64,000 nt of DNA from the NCBI RefSeq assembly GCF_051020765.1, contig NC_134932.1, positions 6,200,001-6,264,000 on the forward strand, given 5' to 3'. Shown in pieces: positions 25,376 to 37,500 of the stretch. This DNA is from Lasioglossum baleicum (lineage: Eukaryota > Arthropoda > Insecta > Hymenoptera > Halictidae). The notes under the pieces were generated by a model, which saw only the letters and a program-made list of their open reading frames with translations, did not search any database and was not told the origin of the DNA. Every line of letters begins with the position of its first letter. The first letter of the stretch is position 1. The position numbers were made by a program, and so were the translations under genes.

Positions 25376-27313
25376 ACGAACGCAGTTCAACAAAGAGAAT
25401 AGTGTCGAGTAGATACGTAGATTAGCATATGATGGACGGAGCGGTTAAAAGGTGGCGTGGAACGTGCAGAATTACCTGGTGCACTCTCGCCGTTGCGTCG
25501 GGTTGCATCACATGCTCTCTAAACTGCAGACACATCGTTGGAAAGGCGAACGCAAAAGCGAAACGCAATGGACTGGGTCGGAGGGAGATCGCGCGGTTGC
25601 AAAATCTAATCCGAAAATCCAGCGAGAGCCACCTGCAGGCCGATTGCTAATTGAGAGGGGTATGCTTTGGCCGGTCTTAACGAGCGGGGCTCGGCAGATT
25701 TGCGACGCGATATCGGTAGCGATTTAATTGAACAATTCGATGAAATAGTTCCCGTTGTCTGAACAGCATCGACGGTTCCCCGGCTTAACGAGCTGCTACC
25801 GGTCGTTTCGCGAAACTTTATAACGCGATTTAAAAGGGGACGTCAACGGGAAAAACACTCGGTGCTCTCGGTACACGGGACACACCGCCGCGTACGAATA
25901 ATTATTATTGAATCATCCGGTTACACGCGATAATCTGCCGGCTGATCTCCGGCCGGATTAAAACGTTGTACGGTTTTTCGAGGCGAGAGGAGAGCCGGTT
26001 CTCTACGGCACGATAAAAGCGTTTTAATTAAGTATTGAGCGTCGGCGCGCCGCGTTATTTATTTTCGTTCACTCCGCTGTTTCCATTATTCATTTACCCC
26101 TACGCTATTTCTTTGCCTCTCGCTCTGCACCGGAGAGCCGATGCTGGTGCCTTGCCATCCCGAATATAATAACGAACGGTTTTTCGTTTTAATCCCCCTA
26201 GCGAACGGACGGGATTGCTGTCCGTGTAATGGCCGCAGCATCGTGTTAATTACAAAATAGCGTTCTCCGCTTTGTTTTGCTCGTTCGCCGGCTAAACGCC
26301 GCGCCGCGATCCGAGTTTGTTAATACTTCCCGCTGCTTCTATCGGCGCACGTTTTCACGAGGGGGGCGTTGAAAGCGAGACAATGACTTTATCGTGGTGG
26401 AAAAAGGAACCTTCTGTGGCGTGAATATATTATTGTGTTCTGTGAAATTATAGAAATTATAACTATTTCCCATTTTCCTCAAAGTGTGCACTACTGCGCA
26501 TCGTCAGCACGTTTGGATCTAGCTGGCGGTCATTAACCCGGTTTGGTGCATCGGGTTCGTTAACGTGTGGCAGGTTCGGGAGAAGGACGGATCGATTTAA
26601 TCGGTGATCGATAACGCGCGACGACCGGAGAAAGGGGGCACTGAGAGGTTTACGGCGACTTCTAAAGTTCAATAGCAACCGGCGCAGGCAAGGTTCGCCG
26701 CTATTTATTTTATAGGCGTGCTCCACTTGCCGGCCGGCCGGGAGAGGCCAGCCTCCATTCACCGAAAGAGAGAGGAAGGAAGTAAAGCGGCTGGCGTGGA
26801 CAGAGAAAGAGCGTGCAACCGGGGGGACAGAAAGAAATCAAGGTTTACGATGCTGCACTTTAGCTGTTTCTGCATGCCACCGCGCGGTGCAGCGAAACGC
26901 GGTGTTGCACCGTGCACAGGCCCCGGCGCAGGCCTCTCGCCAGGATTTACGCGACAAGTTTCCACGGCTCACTTCGCGGATCCCATCCGCTCTGGATTCT
27001 TCGGAAAGATATCGCGCGTATAACTCTTCGTTCGGCTGCTCGAAACAACATAGATATTTTGCTCTTTTCATTTCGTGCGGTCCCGCGTATCTGTACACGC
27101 GTGTATTGTATATGCACGCACGTGTACGTATATGCAAACCGGTTTAAATCCCCCTCAAATGAAGTTCGGATCATTTGCCAATGGAATTGCTTCGTTGCGG
27201 ATCCGTTCGTTGATAATAACGCAATCTACTCGTTTGATCCTTTTCACTTTTTTACCACGCGCCAGCATTCTTCTCGATCCGCGCGGCCAACTTATCTCTT
27301 TCTTTTGCGAACG

Positions 27314-27328
27314 AGCGCGCGCGCGCGC
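27314..27328. repeat. CG dinucleotide run
   Basis: Uninterrupted GC/CG alternation of about 14 bases, notable because it implies little CpG decay here. Confidence 0.8.
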
Positions 27329-29063
27329 ACGCCAGGTAAATGACAGCCGACAGAACGCAACGAACGCTTTCTATTCGTTACTCGCGCGTACGTAGACTAA
27401 TTGCACCGAACAGACTTTCCGCCAGGTCCCGTCGCGCCGTTAATAAACCGTCATTCACCTGCGTTAAGTAAGCGCAACAGGTAGACACGATTTCCACGGG
27501 TAACGCACGCGCCGAAAAATTCGCGTTCATCTCGCGCCGAGCAGAAAACACAAAATGTTAACCACTGAGCTCACAGACTCGTGATCATAGATTCAGGCGT
27601 TAGATTCATTCAACAAAGAACGTACGCTCACGTACGAGTTTCTAAGAGTGCTAGGCCGATCGATTACGATAGATCATAGAGCCTAATTGTCGATCAGAGG
27701 GTCCTAGGGCTTTAACGTCTAAGAGCCGATCGATCTTGGCGAGGAATGCCCTCGCGATGTCGAGGACCGATACATGGATAGGTCGCGAAGGTCCCTTATT
27801 AAAGCACGGGCAAAATGACCGGGTCGCCTTTGAGGATGCGAGAGCCGCTTGTCAGCTTATTGTGGCGCGGGGCGAACTAACTCAGCCATCCATTTATCGG
27901 CCTCCCATCAAGATAACAAGATTTGCTTTTTTTTTATCGTCCTTCTTCGTCTTCTTCTTCGTTAACAACGCTCATGAGGACGGTGCACGATCGACGGACA
28001 AGACCCTTCATTATGGCCCTACGTAATTAAGCTTTGTACACGGAGAAAAATGTTCTCCTTTGCTTGGTCAGCAATCAACCCTCGCATTATTATACCGCGC
28101 GGAAGCACGAAAACCCAGCGAAAATGAGATGATGATCGTGACCCGCGGCTCGACGCCGCGTCTCTCCGCCTTCGATCACCGTAATCTCGCGATACCGATC
28201 ATTTTTGCAGCTTCGCGTGCCGACAAATCGAACCACTATGTTTCACAAATTTGCCAGTGGGTTTAGCGGAAATTGCAAAACAAGTAACTTGTATACATTG
28301 TCGAATAAGTATAACTTTGCTGATTTCTCAGCTGTGGTTGTGAAAAGATTCTTATTCTCGAATAATACCAAACTTTTCATGAAACACAACATTCTTTCTT
28401 TTCATGATCTTGTTCCACGGGAAAAGTTAATTCATTCAAGATTCTGAAAGTACAGACACTAGAACTAACAACATTAAATAGCATAAACTCCTTACGATAC
28501 CGACCTATCTCAAAGTGTCACAACCGAGAGAATCACCCTCGCGAGAGAAAAGGTTACGCAAAATGAAAAAGTCAGCGGATAATCACCGAATCGTCCGTAA
28601 TAGTCGGCTCGCGGGTTCCTAATTGCGAGAGCAGGCTGCCGTGCAATCCGGCGCGTCATTGGTTGTCCATTAAGACCGGACAGGGACTTTAATCACGAGG
28701 ACAAATTGAAAGATCGATCGATTGTTCCCAGGCAAAAAGTAGTTTACATTGAAATTGAGTAGCCGCCGGAGGGAAAGGCTGAGGTGGAATCCGGAACGGT
28801 CCCACGGAGTGCTCTCCGAATGAAGTTGCTTCGAAGTCTCAGCACTCGGCGAGAGTAGGCGTTGGATGTCCCTGGCTCGATCGGGAGGACGCAATTCATT
28901 TTGCATCGATAATGCTCGCGGGATTCAGTCCGGGAGAGAGAGTCGGCCTTTTTGCCCACCTACTACTATCATTAGCCTAATCGAATCATCGTGCTATCCG
29001 GCGAGCAAATCATGAACGAGTTTCTCACGAGCGGAATGTTAGAAGCGGCGCGGCTCGTAATAT

Positions 29064-29108
29064 GCGTTACACGGTGTTCACGTGTGCACGCGAACCACCG
29101 TGTAACGC
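29064..29108. other. Near-perfect 45-nt hairpin
   Basis: GCGTTACACGGTG at 29064-29076 is perfectly complementary to CACCGTGTAACGC at 29096-29108. A further TTC/GAA pairing lies across one bulged base. The loop is itself part-palindromic (CGTGTGCACG). It could be a cruciform, a binding site or an RNA stem-loop. It is shorter than a typical animal pre-miRNA, and no known miRNA sequence is recognised. Confidence 0.7.
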
Positions 29109-29498
29109 ACCATTTACTTAACTAAGTTGTGCACGGTTACCGATAAGTGCGAACGCAATGCCAGTTTCGTATAGCTGGTTTTATTGCGGATCGCAACAAG
29201 GACGGGAGTCGCAACAATTTACGATTAACCGTCGTGCCGCGCCGTTCCAATGGCGGTCCTGTTGGCCGCGTGTACACGCTCTGTCCACAGCCACCCGGTA
29301 AACAAAAGCGGCGCTACGATTAATCGTTCCTGTTTGTTGCGTCAGCGTCCGCGTCCACCGCCACGCGAATTTCGCGTGTTTTCTTTCTACGAAAGTCGTG
29401 AGTCCTGTTTGCCGCAAAGATTGATGTTGTTAGCCCTCGAACGCTCCTGCGGAACCGTTCGACAAGCGAGCCTCGAGCCGCTCATTACGGGATCTGTT

Positions 29499-29610
29499 AT
29501 CTTTACATCATGATCGAACGAATTGTGCTTTATTGCTGTCTCCATGTTTGAAACGAATATGTCAATATGCAGCGCTATCTTACATCGTGATTGAACGAAT
29601 TGTGTTTTAT
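29499..29610 (+). repeat. Local direct duplication, about 34-bp units 78 bp apart
   Basis: ATCTTTACATCATGATCGAA (29499) and ATCTTACATCGTGATTGAA (29577) both continue into CGAATTGTGYTTTAT. The spacing is 78 bp. Function unknown. Confidence 0.65.
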
Positions 29611-29687
29611 GCATAGTTTTATATTTCTAAGGAATAGATCGAATGGCAGCAATGAGGTTAATTATTTAGAAAGAGGCACTCCTCTCC

Positions 29688-29891
29688 GACTTTGATGAAA
29701 AAATATGTTATAGATTTCGACATTTTGAACAACTTTTTCCTTTTCCAATATAGGGGGTCGCTTTTAGTTTTCGAGATATTCGCAGAAAACTATTGCCAAT
29801 ACTGTATTGAATTTTCCGTATTTGTTTACTTTTTTTTAAAACATGCTGTGGAGATGAGAGAGAAAACAGGGTCTCCCTCTGGTCATACATA
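29688..29891 (+). repeat. Left arm of a 2.1-kb inverted-repeat region
   Basis: The segment runs from GACTTTGATGAAA to GGTCATACATA and is repeated in inverse orientation at 31582-31801 with roughly 90% identity by eye. Both copies read through as short open frames containing YRGSLLVFEIFA(E/K)NYC, but no known protein is recognised. The sequence GTTTTCGAGATATTCGC inside the arm recurs, slightly changed, in the foldback element at 51822-52227. Confidence 0.8.
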
Positions 29892-30152
29892 CTATATTCA
29901 GCATGTGTATAACTAACATAGATCTACATAACATTTTAAATTTTCATTAAGGGCCCAAATAAATAAGTTTTAAAAAATGCATTTTTTATTTTTGCATGTA
30001 ACCTTGTAAATTATCATTTTTGGAAAATTTTTTTTGCGTATCATTTCATAGACCAATGCTTCTAATTGATTATAAAAACTCAGGTCGTTTGGTACAATTA
30101 CCAAAAGGTTATTCTGTTTTAAAGGGCGTTCGAATACTTTCGTGGCTCACTG
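29892..30152. mobile_element. Probable DNA-transposon terminal segment
   Basis: AT-rich DNA adjoining the left inverted arm ends with CGTGGCTCACTG at 30141-30152, followed by TA. Read inward on the other strand this is CAGTGAGCCACGAAAG, a Tc1/mariner-like start. A weaker related sequence, TACAGTGACTTATCG, occurs at about 31825. No matching opposite end with a TSD was found, so the extent is uncertain. Confidence 0.35.
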
Positions 30153-31374
30153 TATACTGTATACAATACATTTAAATAGAGCGAGCTCAGGTGACGAGCA
30201 AACATAACATATGAAGAGTTAGCGCGAAATACAAAATACTGTCGGCTCTGCGTTCGCGCTAACACTGTGGCGGCTACGTCCTACACTGGCCACTAGAGGG
30301 ACAAAGGGTCGAGACCTTTCTCGCTAGTACCTGATCCGTCACCGATTTGTATATATACCGTCCTCAACTGTCTTCAAATATCCCAGCGTCTGTGGCAGGG
30401 CCCGCTATTGTAAGTAACCTTACCGATGAGTTCTTCTAGCGGCCCTGGGACGAAATCCCCCTAAGGATGAAAAAAGGTGGGGAGAGGGGGGGATCCCTTG
30501 CAACTGCCCGACGGGCAGCATCCCGTCGAGCTGCACAAAATCTGTGAAGAATTACTTTGTGCAGAAATCGCGTTAGACTTCTCAGTTTAACGATTGATTA
30601 GCCACAGTTGCAAAGGTCCGACGTCGAGCTGCACAACAAATTAAAATATTTGTGCAGAAGTCCGTTAGACTCTCCTAGTTTAACGATTACGCTCGTAATG
30701 AGCGACACAGTTGCAAGAGGGTTCAAAGAAATAGACGAAACAGAATGAAAGAGAGAAGAAAGAAAAGAAAAAAAAGAGGTATCCTTGCAACTGTCCCGAC
30801 GTCGAGAATCGTTGAAGTAAAAAAACCTCTAAAACATCTCAACGATTACTGGGAAATTAATTTTTTTAGTTAAGTACATACTTAAACAAAACTTGTACAA
30901 AATTTAAATAAATAGTTTTGTCATGCTCGGTAGATTTCTAGTATCAACCCTTTATTGCATGAATTTTGATGACGAGTTGGAAAAGATATATATGGCTGTT
31001 AGTATAATTAAAAATGTTATTTCTTGCATTTTATGTCTGTTCCTGTATGGGAATTTTATACATATGCAGGTACAAAATGGCAATGTACCCACTTGGAACC
31101 AACATGCTCAGAGCCTTCAGTATTGTCTACTTAATTTACTATAGAACATTTGAGATTTAAGTCCCCAATTGGGAACGAAACGCGACGATTAATTTATATA
31201 TATATGTATATATTAAGTACGAAAAAATTGTATAATGGGAGGAATGTTTTAACCCTTGTGTAGTCAACCAGGTACCCCTTTACTGTATTTCTTTCAACAA
31301 TTTGTTAATGTTCCTCTCAAAAATATTACAAAATGTCTCTGAATGTCCATTCTTTACTCGCTAATGTATTATTT
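30153..31374. other. Interior of the inverted-repeat region; repeated GCAACTG..CCGACG motif
   Basis: The sequence GCAACTG(C/T)CC(C)GACG, or the variant GCAAAGGTCCGACG, occurs at about 30502, 30609 and 30787. The first two are followed by GTCGAGCTGCACAA.., TTTGTGCAGAA and GTTAGACTYTCC/TAGTTTAACGATT. These are diverged tandem units of about 105 bp. Upstream, 30239-30450 has a TATATATA box followed by TCAACTG, reminiscent of an LTR promoter, but no LTR boundaries or primer-binding site could be defined. A 73-codon frame at 30923-31144 is unrecognised. Confidence 0.4.
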
Positions 31375-31550
31375 CTTGGATTTCCGTATCCGTGGTTCGC
31401 CCCCTCCGCGACCTAACCGCAACTCATTCTATTCGCATAATCTTTGCATTGTAGCTGTCATCCAGAATTTGAACTAGTGATGGAAGAATTATGCGAATAG
31501 AATGAGCTGTAGTTAGTTCGCGGAGGGGGCGGAGAGCGAAAATCCAGGAG
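31375..31550. other. Long imperfect hairpin, arms about 60 bp
   Basis: CGCCCCCTCCGCGA and CTCATTCTATTCGCATAAT on the left (to 31441) pair with ATTATGCGAATAGAATGAG and TCGCGGAGGGGGCG on the right (from 31489). Pairing continues outward through TTGGATTT/AAATCCA. The loop is about 47 bp. This GC-rich stem sits inside the 29688-31801 inverted-repeat region and may be its own small MITE; no TSD is clear. Confidence 0.75.
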
Positions 31551-31581
31551 TAGTCTTTCAAAATTGAAAACTCACCTTACA

Positions 31582-31801
31582 TATGTATGACCAGAGTGAG
31601 ACTCTGTTTTCTCTCTCATCTCCACAGCAGGTTTACAAAGAAAAGTAAACAGAAAAGTAAACAAATACTGAAAATTCAATACAGTATTAGCAATAGTTTT
31701 TTGCGAATATCTCGAAAACTAAAAGCGACCCCCTATATATGAAAAGGAGAAAGTTATTCAAAATGTTGCAATCTATAACATATTTAGATTTCATCAAAAT
31801 C
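31582..31801 (-). repeat. Right arm of the 2.1-kb inverted-repeat region
   Basis: Inverse copy of 29688-29891. It differs by scattered substitutions and a duplicated AAAAGTAAACAG unit, which makes it about 16 bp longer. Together the arms could form a foldback structure with a 1.7-kb loop. Confidence 0.8.
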
Positions 31802-31875
31802 TTTATAATATAAGTGCATTTTATACAGTGACTTATCGTAGATGTACGAAAGAATGTATCAAAGGTATAGTAGGT

Positions 31876-33589
31876 CACACCGACGCATTATGCGCCGAAG
31901 AAGAGAATAATTTCCCGACTCTCGCTACCGAGTCAATTAACTTGTCGCTCGAAGCGCGCGACGCCAATAAATCAAGAATCTGATCGAATTATAGGTGGTA
32001 AGTGTTATGTTTCGCGTCGTGTATACCGACGATGACGAGTTACGAAAGTTACGAGCGGCTAGCGGCTTGACTATATCCGTCACAATCGCATCGTAAAAAG
32101 TTTAATCGCGTAAAGACACACGTACAAAGGCGCGAATCAGCTTTCCTGTCACGACGCGCAAAGTGGCGGCGTGCCGTGAACTCGACGCGATTTATTTTCG
32201 TTTTCGCGATGCGCGTTCGGCCATTAACATCGGCCTTTCTCTTCTGAACCCGTCACCCGCGACCGATTGTTCGATATTTCATTCTCGCGAACGTTTCATC
32301 AATTTTCCTTCGCTTATCGTTAACCTCCTTACACTCCTCAGATAAAAATTCGCTCATTGTCAGTTTCTGGTCCAAATAACCATACAATATTTTATTTCTC
32401 AAAATGTGAGATTATGGATGAAATATCTCGAACTGAAGTGTAATGAAACTGGATCGTTAAGAATTGTAAATAATGAAAAACTAGAAAATAATGGCATTTG
32501 TTATTAGAACGTCACCTTTAATGCAGCAAATGCATTGGATTGGAAAAATACAAGGAGAGGATTGAGCGATAAAGCGTGCTATTAGCCAATTTATCAGACA
32601 AGAGGGATACATAACTACGCGAAATTTATGTTGAATAAATCTCGGGGTTTCATCGTGCGGTGATTTTTAAATCGGTCGTTAGGATAGACTCGGCGAGGAT
32701 GGGAGTTTAAATTTCCATTTGAAACGAGAAAACGAGATCATCAGCATCGTAACCTACGGCCTTCGCCTCGTTATATTTCTCTCTGGCATTGTTAACCGAG
32801 ATTTACGCTCCTCCGTAGCAGTAAACCATTCGCGGAGCAATTTCTTGGCACTCGGACTGATTGACCACCTTGCGAATGGCCGCACGCGAGCACTGGCCCC
32901 AGGGATTAACATGTTTTCCAGTGCGACGCGATTCCGACTGTGAACGTCCTCCGCTCCAGCTTAAACTGACTTTGATGTCGTTATCTTTCGCGATATTCGC
33001 GAGTCATTCGGTTTCCATATCGTCTTCAAATGAAAAAAATCAATTGCAAAATTTGTACCGAACAAACAGACAGACAGACAAGAAAGCGAGCTAATAAAAA
33101 CGTTGTAAAAAGGGAACGACATGCCGGTGATTCAAACAGAAATCTCAGAACCAATAACTAATAAAATATTAGAGAAATGTGTTAAAATATATATACTATC
33201 ACTCACAGCAATTAGGCTCTAGTAAAATTAACAATATTAGTACTGTTAGTGGTTGATCCTTCTATCTCGCCTAACGACCGAATGCATATGTTTATTGCGT
33301 AATTATAGCAATCATTCAATGTGTGATTTCTTTCGAGACGTAAAAAGTAATTGCAGAATGATCACCGAGAAATATTCTTGTATATCATGATGCTCATAAA
33401 ATCAGAATTAAGTGGGATAATCTAGGGTCCACAGGATTCTGAGTTAAGGTCTCCACCTAGCAAACTCTTCAATCAGCTAGCCAACCAAAAATGAAATTTA
33501 TGTCTAGGTCGAGCCCAGGTCCAGTAGTAAAACCAAAGTATCACTAGAACCCAAGAATTTGAACGACCCACCACTACGTCCATTGCAAA
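31876..33589. other. Gene-free stretch, unique DNA
   Basis: Short frames only. A (CAGA)n tract of about four units occurs near 33064-33080. Nothing else recognised. Confidence 0.6.
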
Positions 33590-33694
33590 AGGCTCTACAC
33601 AAATGATTAAAGAGGAGAAGAATTTTCTACTTGGTTCCCATTTCTTGCACCTGATGTAGAAATTTCTATTTTGCATAAAGATCCTTCGCGTCTA
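33590..33694 (-). mobile_element. TAGACTGCGG-family fragment (end A only)
   Basis: The inverse strand reads TAGACGCGAAGGATCTTTAT, then GCAAAATAGAAATT and GCAAGAAATGGGAACC, which aligns with end A of the copy at 42982-43182. The alignment includes a TAGAAAATTCTTCTCCTCTT stretch. The opposite end is not found, so this is a truncated copy. Confidence 0.6.
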
Positions 33695-34357
33695 CGTATA
33701 CCTAACGACTCCATCGAAAAAGAATCGTGATTTCCATGCCGTTGCCAGTCGATTAGAATCCCCAGGACTGATCGTTAGCAAACGTTACGGTGCCAGAGCG
33801 CCACGATCGATCGCGTGCAGCCGTGAACGCAAAATACATTAGTGCTTCCCGGGAGCGAAGCGTAATCAATGATCACAATACGATTATGGTTGCGTCAAGA
33901 TCCGCCGCGAGATCGAGTCGCTCGTAGCTGGATCTCGTGGCCACGTCGCGTCACGGAGGGGGATAGTTAATAAGAATAACAGTGAGTAACGTTTCTCGTA
34001 AAACCATCGACCCGGCAGGTGAGCGCTTATGGATTTCCTTACATAACGCGATCGGAGATAAATGTGTACGTCGCGGGTGTGTCGCGAATCCAATGCCGAG
34101 TGATTCAGTGACTTCGCGGTATATTTGTCTGCGCGGGGACCGTTTCGTGAATGGCAAACTCGCCGAGCGTACAATGTATTTAACGCTTCGTGCCCGGCGA
34201 TACCGCCTTGCCGCGCATTCAAATCACCGGAGCGTCGCTACTATCAATGCTACGCTCGCGACTTTTATTCGTGGAAACTAACTGGCTTCTGGCTTTTGTA
34301 CCAAGTCCCATACTATAAAATACCCTTTACACAGTACAATTTTTAGTTAGCTATCAG

Positions 34358-34548
34358 TAGACCGCGGATGTTCATGCAAAATAAAAAATGTTTGCGTTGA
34401 TTGCAAGACGCAGAAGCCAAATAAATATTTTTTATTAAGCTTGATTTTCTTGTTCAGCTTAAATCTTTGTCCTTAATTCCTTAAATTGTCTTTAAATCTT
34501 TTTAATACGTACTCATTTTTGTCATAAATGCATAAAATCCGCAGTCTA
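34358..34548 (+). mobile_element. TAGACTGCGG-family hAT-like MITE, full length
   Basis: The 191-bp copy begins TAGACCGCGGATGTTCATGC and ends with AAATCCGCAGTCTA. The interior has the family features AAATAAAAAATGTTTGCG near the left and TTTTTGTCATAAATGCAT near the right. Flanking octamers GCTATCAG and GTTATTAA match at five of eight positions, so the TSD is decayed or coincidental. Confidence 0.75.
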
Positions 34549-34556
34549 GTTATTAA

Positions 34557-37500
34557 TATACAACATTGAAAGAAGAAATGCAACTTTTTCGAAGGTGAAA
34601 TAGAAATTATTGTAAACAGATTATTGTAAAAAATTATGAATGAAAAAAAATTTGCTCGTTCAGGCTAGCCAATATACATTGGAGAATATGTAGAAGCAAA
34701 CAAAATTAAATTCAAAAAGTCTTACTATCGTACATCTCGTTCCCAATCGTGGCCCTTCAGCACATACCTGCAACAAAACGAATTTTCTTAAAAACAACTC
34801 TCCATAATAATGTATTATAATATTAAGTTCGTACCGTTTTCAAATTAAGAATCGAAGATAAAATCAAGGTATTTATTAATATGTTTATTCAATAACACGA
34901 GAAGTTACCGCGAAAATGGAAAAAAGTAATAGAACAGAATGGAAAATAAGCTATTGAATAAATCTATGAATTTTAGCTTTCAATTTTAAATTACAAACGC
35001 TACGAACTTCCGTTCCAACCCAATAATATAATAATTCCCAAATAATTCTCAACAAAATGGCTGCTTTTAACATAATTTCCTAGTACACTTGTAGTTTCTT
35101 CCTCTAACGATTGTTCGCTTCGTGCATCCGCACGATAATCGAACGAGAATAAAGGACTTTTACTTTCGACTCTGAGTCACGTCTCTTCGAGAGAGCATAA
35201 TCGATAATTAATTCACGACACACCCCGTACAATGCACATTTGCAACCGGTCGTTTCCGTGTCAGCCGCAATAATTCCTTTTCGTTCGTTGAATAAAAAAG
35301 GACACGCTTCATATACGAATTTCCTCCCGGCTTGTTTAATGTCAACTTTTCTGTTGACGATGTTTTTTTGCATGCATTGTAGACATTGTCTTCTCGAGCA
35401 CACCCACGCGGGTGTACGTTCCGTCCTGGGACCACGGACGCGTATTTCCCTTCGATAAGAATGTAAATGCCTAGTGATGTAACGTAACACGCGAAGTTTA
35501 CACGGATGGCCTAGAATCTCTTGCGCGACTCGGTGATTTACGGAGTCCAACGTTTACGAACCGTTTTATGTACGATCGCCGCGCCGGTTACAAAACCCGG
35601 AGAGCCCCGTGACCCCCGTTCGATATGAACGTTCACCTTCCACGAAAGACACTGGATGTTGATGAACGATTAAAATTTTATGCCGGCGAGTCGTTATTTA
35701 CAACGCGAATCTGTTGTAACTCGCCATAATTCCTCACTATAAAACAAAATCTCAAACATGAAACATGATCATTGTACACGGCGGAGATTTTACGCTCAAG
35801 TGTTTGCAAAACGAAGTCGCAAGCAAACTTTGCACAAAGTCGAATCAAATCTTTCATATCCTGGTGCAAGCATTAAAAGGGGAAATAAATATTTCCGTAA
35901 TCCGACAGTTCTTTGGTCTCATCCAATATGTAGCAGTTTTATTTGTGGAAATATTCTTTAGGAGTTCTAATACATTTAATCTAGAGAACAAGGAAGATAG
36001 AAATGGAAAGATCTGTTTAACCCTCGTTCTACCAACTTGCTTATTTTTATAAATGAATTCTATCACTTCTGATTTTGTCAATAAAGTTCGAATTAAGTAT
36101 ACACAGCCTCGACAGCATTGTTCGATAATAAAATGCCAGAACGCGCTGTATTAACGATGCACGTTTGCGCATCGCTATGTAAATCTCAGGTTTCATTAAC
36201 TCTCCGTTTATTCCGTCAGGAATGGTTAGCAAACGCAGCGTGCCGTCACAAGAGGCTGTACACATTGAATACTTTTTCAAATAATTGATTCTTGTAATTG
36301 ATTCACAGGCGGAAGAAAGAACAAAAGATCGTGTTTCTTGTCGCGCGAAAAATTATCCGCGAAGCTGTAATACGCTGCGTTACGAGGCAGTGTGTGATAA
36401 GCAGGGAACCTTTATACATTTTAATGAGCAGGTCATAAATTGTTAGCTTCGGGGCCCGCGTTCGGCTTTTTTCGAACCTTATAGAGCCATCTGCAAGGTC
36501 GACGAGGCTTTCTTTGTTCGTCATTGATGCCCGTACAGGGTTGCAGAACGTATTAGCGCGTGAATAACTTGCTATTGACGCGTCGCGACGCGACACGGAC
36601 GATCCCGCCGCGAAAACAATGCCGATAACATTATGGGGGATGCCATGAACGTCCTTGGATGCCATTATTGTATGGCAGTGTTAATTTCAACTGCGTATGC
36701 CCGCGCAAAGTGACATCGTGGAACAATGAAACCAAAAATCACTTCCACAAATGAATACAGTGACTGCAATTATTTTTACCTCCATCAAATACATTATTTA
36801 CTACGCAATTATCACAAAATCAGAAAAATCGTCTGTTTAAGTTTCTAGGTTGTGAAAAACACTTTCACGGGTCATAAACAAATTATAAATCGATGCAGCG
36901 TGCCGAATCTGAACTTGAAAGTCATTATTACGGCATCATTACGATGCTAGAATGATATTGCACAGTCTACGAGAAGGTAATTCATTACTGTCGCTAAAAA
37001 TATCATAGTTTTACGCTTTCCAGCTCGGTCGGCAGGATAGTGATTAGAATTCTTCAGGAATTGAGAAATGGCAAAATATTTAGCGAGCTGACAGTTAATA
37101 ACCGAGCCCCGGTAAAACCGAGTAAAATGTTTTAATACATTAATCACTGTCCACGCTTGGCTAATGCATAACGCATGGCATATAACTTTGACCTGTCCGC
37201 AGTATATTGTTTCCCCGTTCCGTATCGCGCGTGTCTTCTGAAAAAATGGTCGCGCCGCTCCACCTTTCTACAATACGAGCTGCGAAAGGAACTATTCGCG
37301 ACAATAGCCGCCGCGCATTCGTATTCCCTGGAAGAGTATCGCGTGCGCGCACACAAATGGCCGGGCCGAACACCTTGGCACAAAAGCAGCCACACTGGAT
37401 GACCAACAGGTGCGTAGTCTAGCTGAACAATGCGAACATCGATACGCAATCTAATCTGCTCCTCGCCCACTGGTTCAACGAACTCGCAATTCATTCCATA

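Larger units (their letters stand above)
21894..29063. other. Gene-free stretch, mostly unique and CpG-rich
   Basis: No supported gene in about 7 kb. Contents noted are a 41-bp direct repeat at 25138/25335, an imperfect GAAACA run near 23298-23322, a CG dinucleotide run at 27314 and a CTT-rich tract near 27945. Overlapping frames at 26.7-27.4 kb occupy several frames on both strands in stop-poor CpG-rich DNA, which argues against coding. Confidence 0.6.

Noticed and set aside
26718..27395. Cluster of frames of 75-143 codons on both strands
   Set aside because: All overlap in CpG-rich DNA with a CG dinucleotide run. Arg-rich translations in every frame reflect composition, not coding.
30239..30450. 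Possible solo LTR (TATA-like box followed by TCAACTG)
   Set aside because: No TG..CA boundaries with a TSD, no primer-binding site and no second LTR could be identified.
31247..31290. piggyBac-like start TTAACCCTTGTGTAGTCAAC
   Set aside because: No inverted partner with a TTAA flank nearby; a single end is not enough to call an element.
35104..35550. 148-codon minus-strand frame
   Set aside because: Competing frames overlap it on both strands and the translation matches nothing I recognise.
36015..36045. piggyBac-like start TTTAACCCTCGTTCTACC
   Set aside because: No partner end found, and the match to the CCC start is weak.
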